Source of the DNA: Antedon mediterranea
Lineage: Eukaryota; Echinodermata; Crinoidea; Comatulida; Antedonidae
Direction: 5' to 3'
NCBI RefSeq assembly: GCF_964355755.1
Contig: NC_092671.1
Location: 22,162,001-22,226,000 of the forward strand
Length of the DNA: 64,000 nucleotides
Positions within the stretch are counted from its first letter, which is position 1. Every line of letters begins with the position of its first letter. The notes below the pieces were generated by a model that saw nothing but the letters and a program-made list of their open reading frames with translations, was not told where the DNA came from and did no database searches. Positions 62,201-64,000 of the stretch are shown here, in pieces. The position numbers and the translations under genes were made by a program.

Positions 62201-64000
62201 TTTACAACCCTCAAACTATCTCACTTTCAAAAACCATATTTATTTTAAATTTAAAAAAAAAAGAAAAAAAATATTCGTAGAGGTTCGAACCCACCACTGC
62301 GAGAACTCAAACCTGGGCACTACCAGTTACGCTACAAACCAGTAGATGACTGAAGAGCTGATAATAGTCTATTTATATGAAATTAATAATAAATCAATGA
62401 AAAATAATGCCATGCAACTTTGTTTCTGATTTTTAAAAAGGTCCACTTGTTTAGGCCTGACATTTACAACCCTCAAAATATCTCACTTTCAAAAACAATA
62501 TTTATTTTCAATTAAAAAAAAAAGAAAAAAAATATTCGTAGATGTTCGAACCCACTACTGCGAGAACTCAAACCTGAGCACTACCGGTTACGCCACAAAC
62601 CAGTAGATGACTGAAGAGCTGATAACAGTCTATTTATATGAAATGAATGATCCATCAAAGTAAAATGATGTTATGCAACTTTGTTTCTGATTTTAAAAAA
62701 AGGTCCACTTGGTTAGGCTTGACATTTAAAACCCTCAAAATATCTCACTTTCAAAAACCATATTTATTTTCAATTTAAAAAAAAAGAAAAAAAAAATCCC
62801 TTGAGGTTCGACCCACTACTCAGAGCACTCAAACCTGAGCATTACCCGTTACGCCACAAACCAGTAGATGACTGAAGAGCTGATAATAGTCTATTTATAT
62901 GAAATAAATTATCAATCAATGAAAAATAATGCCATGCAACTTTGTTTCTGATTTTAAAAAAGGTCCACTTGTTTAGGCCTGACATTTACAACCCTCAAAA
63001 TATCTCACTTTCAAAAACCATATTTATTTTCAATGTAAAAAAAAGAAAAAACGTATCCCTAGAGGTTCGACCCACTACACAGAGCACTCAAACCTGAGCA
63101 TTACTCGTTACGACACAAACCAGTAGATGACTGAAGAGCTGGTAATAGTCTATTTATATGAAATGAATTATCAATCAATGAAAAATAATGCCATGCAACT
63201 TTGTTTCTGATTTTAAAAAAGATCCATTTGTTTAGGCCTGACATTTACAACCCTAAAAAATATCTCATTTTCAAAAAAAAATATTTTGTTTTCAATAAGA
63301 AAAAAAAAAGCAATATCCCTAGAGGTTGGAACCCACTAGTGAGAGCACTCAAACTTGAGCATTACCCGTTACGCCACAAACCAGTAGATGACTGAAGAGC
63401 TGATAATACTCTATTTATATGAAATAAATAATAAATCAATGAAAAATAATGCCATGCAACTTTGTTTCTGATTTTAAAAAAGGTCCACTTGTTTAGGCCT
63501 GACATTTACAACCCTCAAAATATCTCACTTTCAAAAACAATATTTTTTTCAATAAAAAAAAAAGAAAAAAAATATTCGTAGAGGTTCGAACCCACTACTG
63601 CGAAAACTCAAACCTGAGCATTACCCATTACGCCTCAAACCAGTAGATGACTGAAGAGCTGATAATACTCTATTTATATGAAATTAATAATAAATCAATG
63701 AAAAATAATGCCATGCAACTTTGTTTCTGATTTTAAAAAAGGTTCACTTGTTTAGGCCTGACATTTACAACCCTCAAAATATCTCACTTTCAAAAACAAT
63801 ATTTATTTTAAATAAAAAAAAAAAAAGAAACAAAATATCCGTAGAGGTTCGAACCCACTAGTGAGAGCACTCAAACTTGAGCATTACCCGTTACGCCACC
63901 AACCAGTAGATGACTGAAGAGCTGACAATACTCTATTTATATGAAATAAATAATAAATATATGAAAAATAATGCCATGCAACTGTGTTTCTGATTTTAAA

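Larger units (their letters stand above)
45940..62380 (+). repeat. ~16.4-kb super-repeat, copy 2
   Basis: Directly adjacent to copy 1. It lacks five monomers (about 1.3 kb) near 49,982 and has eight extra monomers (2,086 bp) near 57,683. After that point the match resumes at an offset of 16.41 kb from copy 1 and runs to about 62,380. Private markers shared with copy 1 include gaaatacatgatc (34,234 and 49,869), cgaatccaccactg (near 35,704 and 50,035) and gtcgtatg-type variants of the TATA-like word (tttgtatg near 36,050 and 50,380). Confidence 0.82.
22488..64000 (-). repeat. Satellite array, right segment
   Basis: About 159 monomers by length, all of the same family and orientation as the left segment, uninterrupted to the window end. 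The monomer plan (TATA-like, A box, B box, T-run on the minus strand) continues throughout. Large parts are organised in higher-order repeats listed separately. The terminal part 62,381-64,000 mixes segments like 34,520-35,540 with others like 39,500-40,000. No gene other than the tRNA-like units is seen. Confidence 0.97.

Overview
This window is almost entirely one tandem satellite from an animal genome, most likely an aquatic invertebrate. That assignment is an inference from a CR1/L2-type non-LTR retrotransposon and nuclear-type tRNA-Val sequences; the species cannot be named. The DNA is strongly A+T-rich. The array runs off both ends of the window. Its monomer is about 260 bp, all copies lie in the same orientation, and by length about 235-240 monomers are present. 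No host protein gene is supported.

The main feature is the design of the monomer. Read on the minus strand, nearly every copy has, in order, a TATA-like box, an RNA polymerase III A box (TGGCGTAACGGG type), a B box (GGTTCGAACC type) and one or more T-runs that would end Pol III transcription. The stretch between has tRNA size: about 71 nt, a pairable D stem, a T loop and a 7-nt anticodon-like loop, but no pairing anticodon stem. The array therefore looks like hundreds of tRNA-derived, potentially Pol III-transcribed units separated by spacers of about 150-190 bp. Subfamilies with an intact B box are interspersed with subfamilies whose B box has a 1-nt deletion or a substitution.

Layout: 1-18,715 satellite, with tandem blocks of 3,056, 1,419 and 1,828 bp; about 18,716-19,418 a non-satellite insert with two tRNA-Val-like genes (one nearly intact, one degenerate) between short inverted repeats; 19,419-21,423 satellite; 21,424-22,487 a 5'-truncated CR1/L2-like retrotransposon fragment with an open frame from the GVPQGS motif to its stop and a (TTA)n tail; 22,488-64,000 satellite. 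The last stretch contains a 4,444-bp tandem duplication (17 monomers), an 11-monomer higher-order repeat of about 2.87 kb, and two adjacent super-repeats of about 16 kb (30.3-45.9 kb and 45.9-62.4 kb) that differ by loss or gain of whole monomers.

The copies allow internal comparison. The retrotransposon site occurs twice more without the insert (33,191/33,192 and 48,826/48,827), which shows a clean insertion with no target duplication. The near-identity of many kilobase-scale copies points to recent unequal exchange or amplification. It also makes assembly collapse or expansion a real concern. All block boundaries were read by eye and may be off by tens of bases.
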